Positions 1-7,621 of a DNA stretch of 64,000 nt are shown here, one piece after another; positions within the stretch are counted from its first letter, which is position 1; every line of letters begins with the position of its first letter. The stretch lies in assembly GCA_002633275.1 (NCBI GenBank), contig NWBO01000053.1, positions 331,099-395,098 on the forward strand, given 5' to 3'. Made by a program: the position numbers and the translations under genes. A model generated the notes under the pieces. That model was not told the origin of the DNA. It did not search any database and saw only the letters and a list, made by a program, of their open reading frames with translations. The DNA comes from Bacteroidales bacterium Phil12. GTDB taxonomy: Bacteria > Bacteroidota > Bacteroidia > Bacteroidales > P3.

Positions 1-518
1 ATAAGAGTTTTGTTTGGCGTATGATAAAATGTTTCGATATTGTCCTTTGAAAGTGTCAAATACTTTTCAATATTATGCTCCGAGAATGTCTCCCATTTGG
101 TTATCTGTTTACTTCTATTGTAATAAGGCAGTTTGTCCAATATAATAAAAACTTGAAAATACGGACATTTATTTGCTCTTATGTTTGCAGTTTCTCCCAA
201 CATATTTTCAAAATAATTATTTGAGTTTTGAGAATAGTTCTGCATAATAAATTTAACAGCTATACCACAAACGGATTTTTCTTTTTGTTTTATTGTTATA
301 TCCACTCTTTTATCAATATAACGACCTTGAATAAGTTTTTCTTTTCCATTTCCGTAGCCCATCGAAAACACTGAATAATCGCTACCCAACCGCTCTGCAA
401 TATCTTTCGCAATAGCACCGTGCAATGGTTTTAATTTCATCGTACTACGAGATGTACCAGATTTAAGAAATTCTTCAAACGAATTGGATATGACTTTGAT
501 AAAATCCTGGTTATTCAT
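1..518 (-). CDS. Restriction-endonuclease-like protein, C-terminus beyond window
   Basis: Reading the minus strand from the ATG at 518-516 gives an open frame of 172 codons that runs off the left edge, so the C-terminus is not visible. The start overlaps the last codons of the adenine methyltransferase by 8 bp (AATGAATAA), a typical coupling of a modification gene to its partner. The protein starts MNNQDFIKVISNSFEEFL and contains RVDITIKQ followed about 11 residues later by GIAVKF. That looks like the D...(E/G)xK core of a PD-(D/E)xK nuclease, although the fold assignment is inference. A role as the cognate restriction enzyme follows mainly from gene context. It could instead be an accessory or specificity subunit. 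Confidence 0.6.
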   Translation of the reverse strand, partial: MNNQDFIKVISNSFEEFLKSGTSRSTMKLKPLHGAIAKDIAERLGSDYSVFSMGYGNGKEKLIQGRYIDKRVDITIKQKEKSVCGIAVKFIMQNYSQNSNNYFENMLGETANIRANKCPYFQVFIILDKLPYYNRSKQITKWETFSEHNIEKYLTLSKDNIETFYHTPNKTL

Positions 519-1944
519 TGTTTTTTATGCTGCTTAGTTTATAATTAAGAAATTGTTCCACATCTTTTGTATTGAACGTATAATAGCCTCCACTCTTATA
601 CTTTTTGATACATTTGACATAATCCATAAATTCTTCGCTCCTTAGCACATTCTTTGCCGTATTTATATCTATATCGCCTATAATATAAAGACCGCTATAC
701 ACTCCCGAACCCTCTTTCGCAAGTTCTATTTTCAAATCATCAGCCGTTCGCACCAAAGAATTAATCGCTATCTTGGTTTTCCACACATCACCCACAGCCT
801 GAGAACGTCCATACAAATACCAGCCGCTATATTCCGATTTACCCTTCAATATGTTTTCTTTCTCTTTTTCAAAATGTTTTTTCAGCACGGGGTCTGAGAA
901 AATAATATTTTCCGACAATGGCTTTCCCTCTTTATCGTAAGGAAACAACGCCTTTGACCATCTGCTCGTTGAACCTTTTATTATCGGAATGGTGATGAAT
1001 GTTTCAGGGATATCCTTACCGATAAAACTCTTGTCCGCCAAAGTTGCAAAGCCGTTTTTCACTCTCACGTACTTTTTATATGTCTTGGTCTTCACATTCC
1101 TAAGCACCGACAAATGTTCTGTTCTCGCCACATAGAAACAATCATCTGCCAACACATCGTCATAACTTAACGTTGAAACAAATGTTCTTTTCAAACTCTT
1201 TGTATCAAACGTATAATAGTCAAATTCTTTTGAACAGACCTTGTTGGAGAATAACGATATAAGAGTATATGCCGTTATACCGTTAAAAGGCTGAAAATGT
1301 CCCAAATCGGTCAATGAAACCAAATTCTTTCGTTGCAATATATAGTTTCGCATATTGGCAGCAGCAACGCTGTGTAACCATGATGAAGGCGTTATATAAC
1401 ACATAACTCCGTTTTCATTGAGCATCTGAAAACCTATCTCGAAAAAAACCAAGTACAAATCGGTCATACCGCCTTGGGCGAACTTAAATGTTTTCACAGC
1501 ATCATACGTCTGTTTCAAGTTATGCACCCTGACATACGGCGGATTACCTACAACATAATCCATTCGTTTGTCATAATCCTGCACAGTCAAAGCGTCTTTT
1601 TGAGCAATATCCCAAGCCACATCGGATAGATGATATTTTATTGCAATAGCATTCAATCTGTCCAAACAATCTTTTATAGCCGTTGCATCATTATCAATTC
1701 CGTGAATATATGTCTGTAAATCGTGCTTTATTTCTTCTTGGGAATACGAGTTATTCAAAGCACAAAGGATATACCTTTCCACGACCTGAACCAAAAACGC
1801 ACCATTGCCACAACTGTTATCAATGATATTTTTCCTTAAAATTTTATCGTTTGACGTATAGCCTGCATAATCTAACATCTGCCGAACGATATATTCGGGT
1901 GTAAAAACTTGTCCTATATGTTTTTCTCTTTTATCTGCGGGCAT
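511..1944 (-). CDS. N6-adenine DNA methyltransferase of a type II R-M system (Eco57I/N12-like)
   Basis: This enzyme methylates adenine in DNA with S-adenosylmethionine. Visible motifs are FTPEYIVRQM near the N-terminus, the SAM-binding segment DNSCGNGAFLVQ (motif I) and the catalytic NPPYVR (motif IV). That order, motif I before IV, is the gamma class. The C-terminal half should hold the target-recognition region. I chose the ATG at 1944 rather than the TTG at 1974. The TTG overlaps a promoter -7 element (TAACTTTG on the minus strand, 1979-1972), and the ATG starts just before the conserved MPADKREKHIGQVFTP. The protein is about 477 residues, normal for a stand-alone methyltransferase. The downstream nuclease-like gene overlaps its stop codon. 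Confidence 0.85.
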   Translation of the reverse strand: MPADKREKHIGQVFTPEYIVRQMLDYAGYTSNDKILRKNIIDNSCGNGAFLVQVVERYILCALNNSYSQEEIKHDLQTYIHGIDNDATAIKDCLDRLNAIAIKYHLSDVAWDIAQKDALTVQDYDKRMDYVVGNPPYVRVHNLKQTYDAVKTFKFAQGGMTDLYLVFFEIGFQMLNENGVMCYITPSSWLHSVAAANMRNYILQRKNLVSLTDLGHFQPFNGITAYTLISLFSNKVCSKEFDYYTFDTKSLKRTFVSTLSYDDVLADDCFYVARTEHLSVLRNVKTKTYKKYVRVKNGFATLADKSFIGKDIPETFITIPIIKGSTSRWSKALFPYDKEGKPLSENIIFSDPVLKKHFEKEKENILKGKSEYSGWYLYGRSQAVGDVWKTKIAINSLVRTADDLKIELAKEGSGVYSGLYIIGDIDINTAKNVLRSEEFMDYVKCIKKYKSGGYYTFNTKDVEQFLNYKLSSIKNNE

Positions 1945-1971
1945 CTTTCCAACGTCTGTTTTTTTGTTTTG

Positions 1972-1979
1972 CAAAGTTA
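1972..1979 (-). promoter_or_regulatory. Bacteroidota -7 promoter element for the methyltransferase
   Basis: The minus strand reads TAACTTTG, matching the TAnnTTTG consensus of the primary Bacteroidota sigma factor. It overlaps the stop codon of the preceding gene and lies about 28 bp before the methyltransferase ATG. It also rules out the upstream TTG as a start. Confidence 0.6.
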
Positions 1980-2567
1980 CTGAAAAATCAAATATTTCAT
2001 TTTTATTGCTTGGTTTTTCGCTGTTTTTATCTTTCTTTTCCTTGGTTTTCTTTTATTTTGCTCGCTGACGAATTTGGTTGTAGAAATATCTTGTTTTTTT
2101 TTGGATTTGCTGAAATATTTCGCACTAAGTTGTTGATTATTAAGGCTGTTTTGGTAGTGTTTAACACTGATTGACTGATGTTTAACAGTGCGAGCCGCAC
2201 AGGCAATTAACGCAGAGCGGTGTTTGTCTTTTCGCTTACCTATCCTCACGGCTTCGCCATAATTGCCCGTGCGGGTGCGCACGAAGTATTCTTCTTTTTT
2301 ATGAGGGAACATCTCGAAAAAATCGTGAGGCGAAAAATGGTAACAACACGAGTTTTTATGGTCGCAGATGCCGACGGTTTCATCAAGAATTTCATTTGTT
2401 TGGGTGTCGATATAAGGGGTAAAACTTTTGCGACCGCAACGGGGACATTGTAATTTGCTGCCGCTTCCTGCATATTTGCGTAAGACAAAACGGTAATTTG
2501 TATCAAAATTTCGGGTCTTGACACCTTTTTCAATTTTGTCAAAATAAGATTTATTGTTTGTTATCAT
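1977..2567 (-). CDS. Truncated zinc-ribbon protein (DUF6371-like) with 7-residue repeat tail
   Basis: The first 110 residues carry a zinc-ribbon-like segment: CPRCGRKSFTPYIDT, then CDHKNSCCYHFSP. This matches my recollection of the N-terminus of DUF6371/PG0870-type proteins found on Bacteroidales mobile elements, where it precedes a primase/toprim-like part. Here that part is absent. From about residue 124 the protein becomes a basic heptad series: TVKHQSI, SVKHYQN, SLNNQQL, SAKYFSK, SKKKQDI, STTKFVS. It is encoded by a 21-bp-period DNA repeat like those between genes elsewhere in the window. The tail is therefore probably an overrun repeat array rather than an evolved domain. The gene is likely a remnant; whether it is expressed is unknown. 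Confidence 0.5.
   Translation of the reverse strand: MITNNKSYFDKIEKGVKTRNFDTNYRFVLRKYAGSGSKLQCPRCGRKSFTPYIDTQTNEILDETVGICDHKNSCCYHFSPHDFFEMFPHKKEEYFVRTRTGNYGEAVRIGKRKDKHRSALIACAARTVKHQSISVKHYQNSLNNQQLSAKYFSKSKKKQDISTTKFVSEQNKRKPRKRKIKTAKNQAIKMKYLIFQ
2112..2196. repeat. 21-bp-period repeat array inside a coding region
   Basis: Four units spaced 21 bp apart can be aligned. The clearest are TAGTGTTTAACACTGATTGA at about 2155 and TGATGTTTAACAGTGCGAGC at about 2176. Two more diverged units lie to the left. The series corresponds to heptads in the 1977-2567 protein. Confidence 0.65.
2191..2212. repeat. Short GC-rich repeat, copy 1 of 3
   Basis: CGAGCCGCACAGGCAATTAA at 2191 recurs with 20 of 22 matches at 3100-3121. 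A shorter inverted copy lies at 2260-2274 (TAATTGCCCGTGCGG). The copies touch the truncated zinc-ribbon gene and the end of the RhuM pseudogene, so they may mark rearrangement endpoints. Confidence 0.5.
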
Positions 2568-2613
2568 AATTATTGTAATTTGTTGATTATAATTTAATTA
2601 ATTTATAATTTCA

Positions 2614-2660
2614 TTTCTTGCTTGCTTGACTTTACTATATATAATCAAGCAATCAAGAAA
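2614..2660. repeat. Inverted repeat with 16-bp arms
   Basis: TTTCTTGCTTGCTTGA (2614-2629) pairs with TCAAGCAATCAAGAAA (2645-2660) at 15 of 16 positions around a 15-nt AT-rich loop. There is no clear U-tract, so a site for a DNA-binding protein or a replication/mobilisation element is as likely as a terminator. Confidence 0.6.
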
Positions 2661-2672
2661 TACTAACATAAC

Positions 2673-2719
2673 AGGTGGGTCGTACTATATACCTTGTATA
2701 TATATAGTACAACCCTCCT
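2673..2719. repeat. Inverted repeat with 19-bp arms
   Basis: AGGTGGGTCGTACTATATA (2673-2691) and TATATAGTACAACCCTCCT (2701-2719) match as an inverted repeat at 17 of 19 positions, with a 9-nt loop. It lies 13 bp after another long inverted repeat, between the zinc-ribbon and HTH genes. The close pair suggests a regulatory or origin-like region of a former mobile element. Confidence 0.6.
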
Positions 2720-2732
2720 TACCGGTGGTATG

Positions 2733-3059
2733 TTACTTTTTTGGTAAATCAAGTTGATTTTTGAAGTCTAACTCCTGTTCTCTTTCATTGATTTCTGCTG
2801 TTTGGCGACGAACCCGTTCCTGACGGTCTTCATAGTTTTTAATTCGTCGACATATTCCACTTTCGCTCATTCCCATTTTGTCGCCGATTTCTTTGTAAGT
2901 CATTCCCTCGCTTCTCATTTGCATAATATCATTATAGTCTCGTTCCTTTTCGGAGAGGTCGGAGCCTGCTTTATTGATATTTTCAAAAGCCGTTAATTGT
3001 CCTGTGTCCGAAAAGATTAGGTTGTCCGAAAAAATTAGGTTGTGGGCGTATTTTTTCAT
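2733..3059 (-). CDS. Small helix-turn-helix protein
   Basis: This 108-residue protein has a resolvase/sigma-like helix-turn-helix in its middle: DIMQMRSEGMTYKEIGDKMG, then MSESGICRRIKNYE. A charged, probably helical tail follows, rich in R, E and Q. The N-terminus contains a direct duplication, NLIFSD NLIFSD. No further domain is visible, so it may be the DNA-binding piece of a longer replication or mobile-element protein. It is read in the same direction as the neighbouring zinc-ribbon remnant, and two strong inverted repeats lie between them. Function beyond DNA binding is not predictable. Confidence 0.5.
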   Translation of the reverse strand: MKKYAHNLIFSDNLIFSDTGQLTAFENINKAGSDLSEKERDYNDIMQMRSEGMTYKEIGDKMGMSESGICRRIKNYEDRQERVRRQTAEINEREQELDFKNQLDLPKK

Positions 3060-3099
3060 TTCGTGAGACAGGTAATTACCCTTGACGATGCAGAAGGTA

Positions 3100-3121
3100 C
3101 GAGCCGCACGGACAATTAACG
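3100..3121. repeat. Short GC-rich repeat, copy 2
   Basis: CGAGCCGCACGGACAATTAA here differs from the copy at 2191 at two positions. It lies immediately beyond the 3' end of the RhuM pseudogene. Confidence 0.5.
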
Positions 3122-3136
3122 TGGGTGCGATTATCT

Positions 3137-3619
3137 TTATTTCCCTTTATTTAGCATATTTCTGACATGCTTGTCGAAATCGGAGTCTATGCGTTGAGTT
3201 TTATTAAAAATGTCATATTCGCTTTCAGCCTTTGACTTGGCTTGTACAGAAGAGATGCGTCCTTTGTGGTGGGCGAGTTCTTGTCATAATCCATACTGCA
3301 TTCGGCATAGATGTCCGTGATTTGTTGCCAAATACGTCGCTCGGAAGCACGAATGGAGCGAACTCTTTCAAGCAATTCACTAAAATAGTCTTTGCCGAAC
3401 ACCGCCGTTCCTTGCTTTAATCGATTGTCATCAAGCACAAAACCTTTTCTTATATATTCATTAAGAATTTTTGTCGCCCATTGACGAAACTTTGTGGCTT
3501 TGAATGAATTTACACGATACCCCACGGCTATGATAGCATCAAGAGAATAAAATTTGGTTGCTATCTGTTGCGTCTTACCTTCTTCGTCAGGCAGGCTGTA
3601 ATAGGAATTGTATTTCGCT
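3137..3619 (-). pseudogene. RhuM family virulence protein, broken
   Basis: The minus strand encodes recognisable RhuM pieces: FYSLDAIIAVGYRVNS, then KATKFRQWATKILNEYI, KGFVLDDNRLKQ, FGKDYFSELLERVRSIRASE and DIYAECSMDYD. An in-frame TGA lies at the N-terminal end, upstream of the segment NSYYSLPDEEG. After the SMDYD region the reading frame shifts. The C-terminal piece ISSVQAKSKAESEYDIFNK and its continuation to DSDFDKHV lies in another frame, ending at TAA 3137. The normal central portion is missing. RhuM genes are common cargo near restriction-modification loci and genomic islands, so this decayed copy supports an old island next to tRNA-Phe. Confidence 0.75.
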
Positions 3620-3810
3620 GCTCATAATCGTCTAATTTTTTATGTTGCAAAAATAGAAATTTATTTTCAATTGATAATATCTCACAAAGAATTTTGTCGC
3701 CCGATAAATATTCTACCTTTGCACTATGAATTAGAATTTCAATAATAGTTTAGCTAATATTACGGCTTTCTTGGAAATTTATAAAAGGTCAATATCGGAA
3801 AAAAGATAAT

Positions 3811-3842
3811 AAAAAAGAGAGTTAGAAACTAATCTAACTCTC
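3811..3842 (-). terminator. Rho-independent terminator of tRNA-Phe
   Basis: A perfect 10-bp stem (GAGAGTTAGA / TCTAACTCTC, 3817-3826 and 3833-3842) with a 6-nt loop is followed on the minus strand by a T-rich tract (TTTTTTATTATC). It lies about 20 bp downstream of tRNA-Phe. Confidence 0.85.
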
Positions 3843-3860
3843 CCCCCCCCCTAAACGGAG

Positions 3861-3933
3861 TGGCATCGATTGGAGTTGAACCAATGACACAAGGATTTTC
3901 AGTCCTCCGCTCTACCAACTGAGCTACGACGCC
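3861..3933 (-). tRNA. tRNA-Phe (GAA)
   Basis: The minus strand folds into a standard cloverleaf. The acceptor arms are GGCGTCG and CGATGCC with discriminator A. The D-arm is GCTC AGTTGGTAGA GAGC-like, the anticodon arm is GAGGA CTGAAAA TCCTT, and the T-arm contains GTTCAACTC. The anticodon GAA is at 3900-3898. CCA is not encoded. The gene lies at the border between the decayed accessory region and ileS, a common integration site for islands. Confidence 0.96.
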
Positions 3934-3954
3934 ATATTCCCTTTTTTCGAGTTG

Positions 3955-3986
3955 CAAAATTACTACCTTTTTCATTACCCACCAAA
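3955..3986 (-). promoter_or_regulatory. Promoter of tRNA-Phe
   Basis: On the minus strand TTTG (3986-3983), a 20-bp spacer and TAATTTTG (3962-3955) fit the Bacteroidota promoter consensus. The tRNA begins 22 bp downstream. Confidence 0.7.
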
Positions 3987-4031
3987 TTTTTTTGGAAAAT
4001 TTTTATAAAAAAGTGAATTTATAACGAAACC

Positions 4032-4076
4032 TATAATAGGTTATATAAATTTTTTGTACCTTTGCAACCTATTATA
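4032..4076 (+). promoter_or_regulatory. ileS promoter framed by an inverted repeat
   Basis: TACCTTTG (4057-4064) matches the -7 consensus 60 bp before ileS. It sits inside an inverted repeat with perfect 11-bp arms, TATAATAGGTT (4032-4042) and AACCTATTATA (4066-4076). The symmetry could be an operator or a transcript-start hairpin. Confidence 0.55.
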
Positions 4077-4123
4077 CAGATAGATGACAGACAGTAAAAA
4101 TATACTTAAATTTTAATGTCGAA

Positions 4124-7100
4124 ATGGAGAAATACAAGCAATACAAAAATCTTAATTTGACGGATATAGAGAAACATATCCAAGACAAGTGGGCAAAAGA
4201 AGATACCTTTGCCAAAAGTTTGCAGATAAGAGAGGGTAATAAACCTTTTATTTTCTTTGAAGGTCCTCCTTCGGCAAACGGTAAGCCTGGCATTCATCAC
4301 GTAATGGCTCGTACAATCAAAGATATTTTCTGCCGCTACAAGAATTTGAAAGGTTATTATGTTACCCGTAAAGCAGGCTGGGACACTCACGGTTTGCCTG
4401 TGGAACTTGGAGTTGAACAGGCTTTGGGTATCACAAAAGAAGATATAGGCGGCAAAATCTCTGTCGAAGAATATAACAAGGCGTGTCGAGAGAGTGTTAT
4501 GCAGTTCAAAGACCTTTGGGATAAACTTACCGTGCAAATGGGGTATTGGGTTGATTTAGGCTCTCCTTATATAACTTTCACAAACAAATACATTGAAAGT
4601 GTTTGGTGGCTTTTGGGAGAAATATACAACAAGGGCTTACTTTACAAAGGCTACACCATTCAGCCGTATTCTCCTGCGGCAGGAACAGGACTTTCCTCCC
4701 ACGAATTGAATATGCCGGGTTGTTATAAAGACGTCAAGGATACAACCTGCGTGGCTCAATTCAAAATTTCTTCAAAGCAGAAGACATACAACGCCATATT
4801 GGATAAATTAAGCGACAAAAAAGACCAGGCTTATTTCCTTGCATGGACTACAACACCTTGGACACTTCCTTCCAATACGGCTTTGGCTGTGGGCGATAAG
4901 ATAGATTATTGCTGCGTGGAAAGTTTCAATCCATATACAGGCGAAGAAATGGTTTGTTTCGTTGCCAAAAACTTATTGAACGCTCATTTCAAAGCAGAAG
5001 GAGAAAACCAAGATTTTGAAGCATACAAAAAAGGCGATAAAGTCATTCCTTGGAAATTGTTGTTTGAGTGCAAAGGTAAGGAATTGGTTGGAATAGATTA
5101 CGAGCAACTTATTCCTTGGGTCAAACCTCAGGGACAAGAAGGCGATGCTTTCAAAGTTATCAGCGGCGATTACGTTACAACACAAGACGGTACCGGTATC
5201 GTTCATATTGCCCCTACGTTTGGTGCAGACGACGCAAGAGTAGCAAAATTGGCAAACATCGCTCCGCTTCATCTTGTGGATAAGAATGGCAAAAATCAGC
5301 CTATGGTTGATAAGAGCGGCAAGTTTTTTGTTTTGGGCGATTTGGATAAAGAGTATGTGGATAAGCATATCGACAAGGAGCAATACAATAAGTACGCAGG
5401 AAGATTTGTAAAGAATGCTTATGACGACACTTTGACAGATAAAGACAATACATTGGACGTGGATTTATGCGTTGAATTAAAGGCTCAAAACAAAGTCTTC
5501 AAGATTGAGAAACATACTCACAATTATCCTCATTGTTGGAGAACCGACAAACCCGTATTGTATTATCCCTTGGATTCTTGGTTTATAAAGACAACGGCAA
5601 TAAAAGACCGTCTTATCGAACTTAACAAGACAATAAATTGGAAGCCGCAGGCAACGGGTACGGGTCGTTTTGGCAATTGGTTGGAGAACCTTGTGGATTG
5701 GAATCTTTCTCGAAGCAGATATTGGGGTACTCCGCTACCTATTTGGAGAACGGAAGACGGCAAAGAAGAGATATTCATCAATTCGGTAGAAAAGTTAGCG
5801 AAAGAGATAGACAAAAGTATCGCAGCAGGATTTATGAGCGAAAATCCATATAAGAGCGATGATTATGAGAGTTTCGATTTACATCGTCCGTATATAGACA
5901 ACGTCATACTTGTCAGCCAGAGCGGCAAACCTATGAAACGTGAAAGCGATTTGATTGACGTTTGGTTCGACAGCGGTGCCATGCCTTTTGCTCAAAGACA
6001 TTATCCTTTTGAATGTACGACAGAAGAATTGAAACAAAAATTCTTCCCTGCCGATTTCATTGCCGAAGGTGTGGATCAGACAAGAGGTTGGTTCTTTACT
6101 CTTCATACCATTGCTACAATGGTTATGGACGAAGTGTCTTACAAAAACGTTGTGTCAAACGGTTTGGTATTGGATAAGAACGGCAACAAGATGAGCAAGC
6201 GTTTGGGTAATGCCGTATCGCCTTTTGAGATGATGGACAAATACGGAGCAGACGCCACGCGTTTGTATATGATTTCAAACTCTCAGCCTTGGGATAATCT
6301 TAAATTTGACCCTAACGGTATAGACGAAATAAGAAGAAAATTCTTCGGAACCCTATATAACACTTATTCATTCTTTGCTTTATACGCCAACATCGACGGT
6401 TTTGCTTATAAGGAAAAGGATATAGAATATTCAAAGCGTCCTGAGATTGACAGATGGATATTATCATTGTTGAATACCTTGATAAAAGACGTTGATAGCG
6501 ATTTGAACGACTACGAGCCTACACGTGCGGCAAGAAGAGTTATGGACTTTGTTTGCGAAGATTTATCCAACTGGTATGTACGTTTGTGCAGAAGACGTTT
6601 TTGGAAAGGAGAATACAGCGAAGACAAGATAAGTGCTTATCAGACGCTTTATCGTTGTATGGAGGTTATCGCTCAATTGGGCAGCGTATTTGCACCATTC
6701 TTTATGGACGAGTTGTATTGCAATCTGAATGCCGTAAGTGGTAGAAACAAGGCTGCAAGCGTGCATTTGACAGATTTCCCTACTTCTAACGACAACGAGA
6801 TAGACAAAGACCTTGAAGCAAGAATGGATTTGGCTCAAAGGATTTGTTCTTTGGTGTTATCACTTAGAAAACGTCATAATCTGAAAGTAAGACAACCGCT
6901 TGCAAAGATTATGATACCTTGCGATGCCACGACCAAAGAAAGAATAGAAAAAGTTAAAAACCTTATACTTTCAGAAGTCAATGTTAAAGATATAGAGTAT
7001 TTGGATTTGCATAACAATGTTCTTTCAAAGACAATCAAAGCCAACTTCAAAACATTGGGACCAAAGTACGGCAAAATTATGAAGTCTTTGGCAGCAAATA

Positions 7101-7555
7101 TTGCAGCCTTTACGCAAGACGATATAACAAAATTGGAAAGCGAAGGAAAATATGCTCTTGACGTTGAAGGACAACAAATAACATTGGATTTGACAGACGT
7201 AGAGATTGCAACCAAAGATATTGAAGGTTGGGTTGTTGCAAGCGAGGGCAAACTAACGGTGGCTTTGGACGTTGTAATAACAGACAATTTGAAAAAAGAA
7301 GGTATTGCAAGAGAATTGGTCAATAGAATTCAAAACATACGAAAAGACAGCAATTTTGAAGTTACTGACAATATTGTCGTAAAGGTTGAATATGACGGGG
7401 ATTTGCAAGCCGCAATAGAGATGTACAAGGATTACATCTGCGGCGAAACACTTACCAAAGAGTTGAGCCTTGAAAACAATATAACCGACCCTACGACCAA
7501 GATTGACGTTATCGAAGGCAAAGAGTTGGGAATATATATCGAAACCATTAAATAA
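4124..7555 (+). CDS. ileS: Isoleucyl-tRNA synthetase
   Basis: This enzyme charges tRNA-Ile with isoleucine in the cytoplasm. The class I signature HIGH appears as PPSANGKPGIHHV near residue 49, and the second signature as NKMSKRLGN near residue 690. The long insertion between them is the CP1 editing domain, and the C-terminal anticodon-binding domain follows. At 1143 residues it has the length and the HIGH variant of the larger, eukaryote-like IleRS type usual in Bacteroidota. The start at 4124 gives MEKYKQYKNLNLTDIEKHIQ, the expected N-terminus. A promoter lies 60 bp upstream and a long hairpin follows the stop codon. Confidence 0.97.
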   Translation: MEKYKQYKNLNLTDIEKHIQDKWAKEDTFAKSLQIREGNKPFIFFEGPPSANGKPGIHHVMARTIKDIFCRYKNLKGYYVTRKAGWDTHGLPVELGVEQALGITKEDIGGKISVEEYNKACRESVMQFKDLWDKLTVQMGYWVDLGSPYITFTNKYIESVWWLLGEIYNKGLLYKGYTIQPYSPAAGTGLSSHELNMPGCYKDVKDTTCVAQFKISSKQKTYNAILDKLSDKKDQAYFLAWTTTPWTLPSNTALAVGDKIDYCCVESFNPYTGEEMVCFVAKNLLNAHFKAEGENQDFEAYKKGDKVIPWKLLFECKGKELVGIDYEQLIPWVKPQGQEGDAFKVISGDYVTTQDGTGIVHIAPTFGADDARVAKLANIAPLHLVDKNGKNQPMVDKSGKFFVLGDLDKEYVDKHIDKEQYNKYAGRFVKNAYDDTLTDKDNTLDVDLCVELKAQNKVFKIEKHTHNYPHCWRTDKPVLYYPLDSWFIKTTAIKDRLIELNKTINWKPQATGTGRFGNWLENLVDWNLSRSRYWGTPLPIWRTEDGKEEIFINSVEKLAKEIDKSIAAGFMSENPYKSDDYESFDLHRPYIDNVILVSQSGKPMKRESDLIDVWFDSGAMPFAQRHYPFECTTEELKQKFFPADFIAEGVDQTRGWFFTLHTIATMVMDEVSYKNVVSNGLVLDKNGNKMSKRLGNAVSPFEMMDKYGADATRLYMISNSQPWDNLKFDPNGIDEIRRKFFGTLYNTYSFFALYANIDGFAYKEKDIEYSKRPEIDRWILSLLNTLIKDVDSDLNDYEPTRAARRVMDFVCEDLSNWYVRLCRRRFWKGEYSEDKISAYQTLYRCMEVIAQLGSVFAPFFMDELYCNLNAVSGRNKAASVHLTDFPTSNDNEIDKDLEARMDLAQRICSLVLSLRKRHNLKVRQPLAKIMIPCDATTKERIEKVKNLILSEVNVKDIEYLDLHNNVLSKTIKANFKTLGPKYGKIMKSLAANIAAFTQDDITKLESEGKYALDVEGQQITLDLTDVEIATKDIEGWVVASEGKLTVALDVVITDNLKKEGIARELVNRIQNIRKDSNFEVTDNIVVKVEYDGDLQAAIEMYKDYICGETLTKELSLENNITDPTTKIDVIEGKELGIYIETIK

Positions 7556-7566
7556 ACAACCAAAAA

Positions 7567-7603
7567 GACAAAGGCGGAGAGCGTTTTGTTTTCCGCCTTT
7601 GTC
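7567..7603 (+). terminator. Hairpin after ileS, possible terminator
   Basis: GACAAAGGCGGA (7567-7578) and TCCGCCTTTGTC (7592-7603) form a perfect 12-bp stem. No T-run follows, so it may act as an attenuator or RNA-stability element rather than a full terminator. It argues against a TTG start for ansA at 7586, which would lie inside the loop. Confidence 0.55.
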
Positions 7604-7621
7604 AGTATTATAAGAACGGAT

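Noticed and set aside
2220..2453. Plus-strand open frame opposite the zinc-ribbon gene
   Set aside because: It is antisense to a recognisable CxxC protein and encodes nothing familiar.
3842..3851. Run of ten C residues as a phase-variation tract
   Set aside because: It lies between a tRNA and its terminator, not in a promoter or coding region of a surface gene, so switching would have no obvious effect.
7586..7621. Extended N-terminus of asparaginase from a TTG
   Set aside because: The TTG is inside a strong hairpin and the extra residues are not conserved; the ATG at 7622 precedes the family start.
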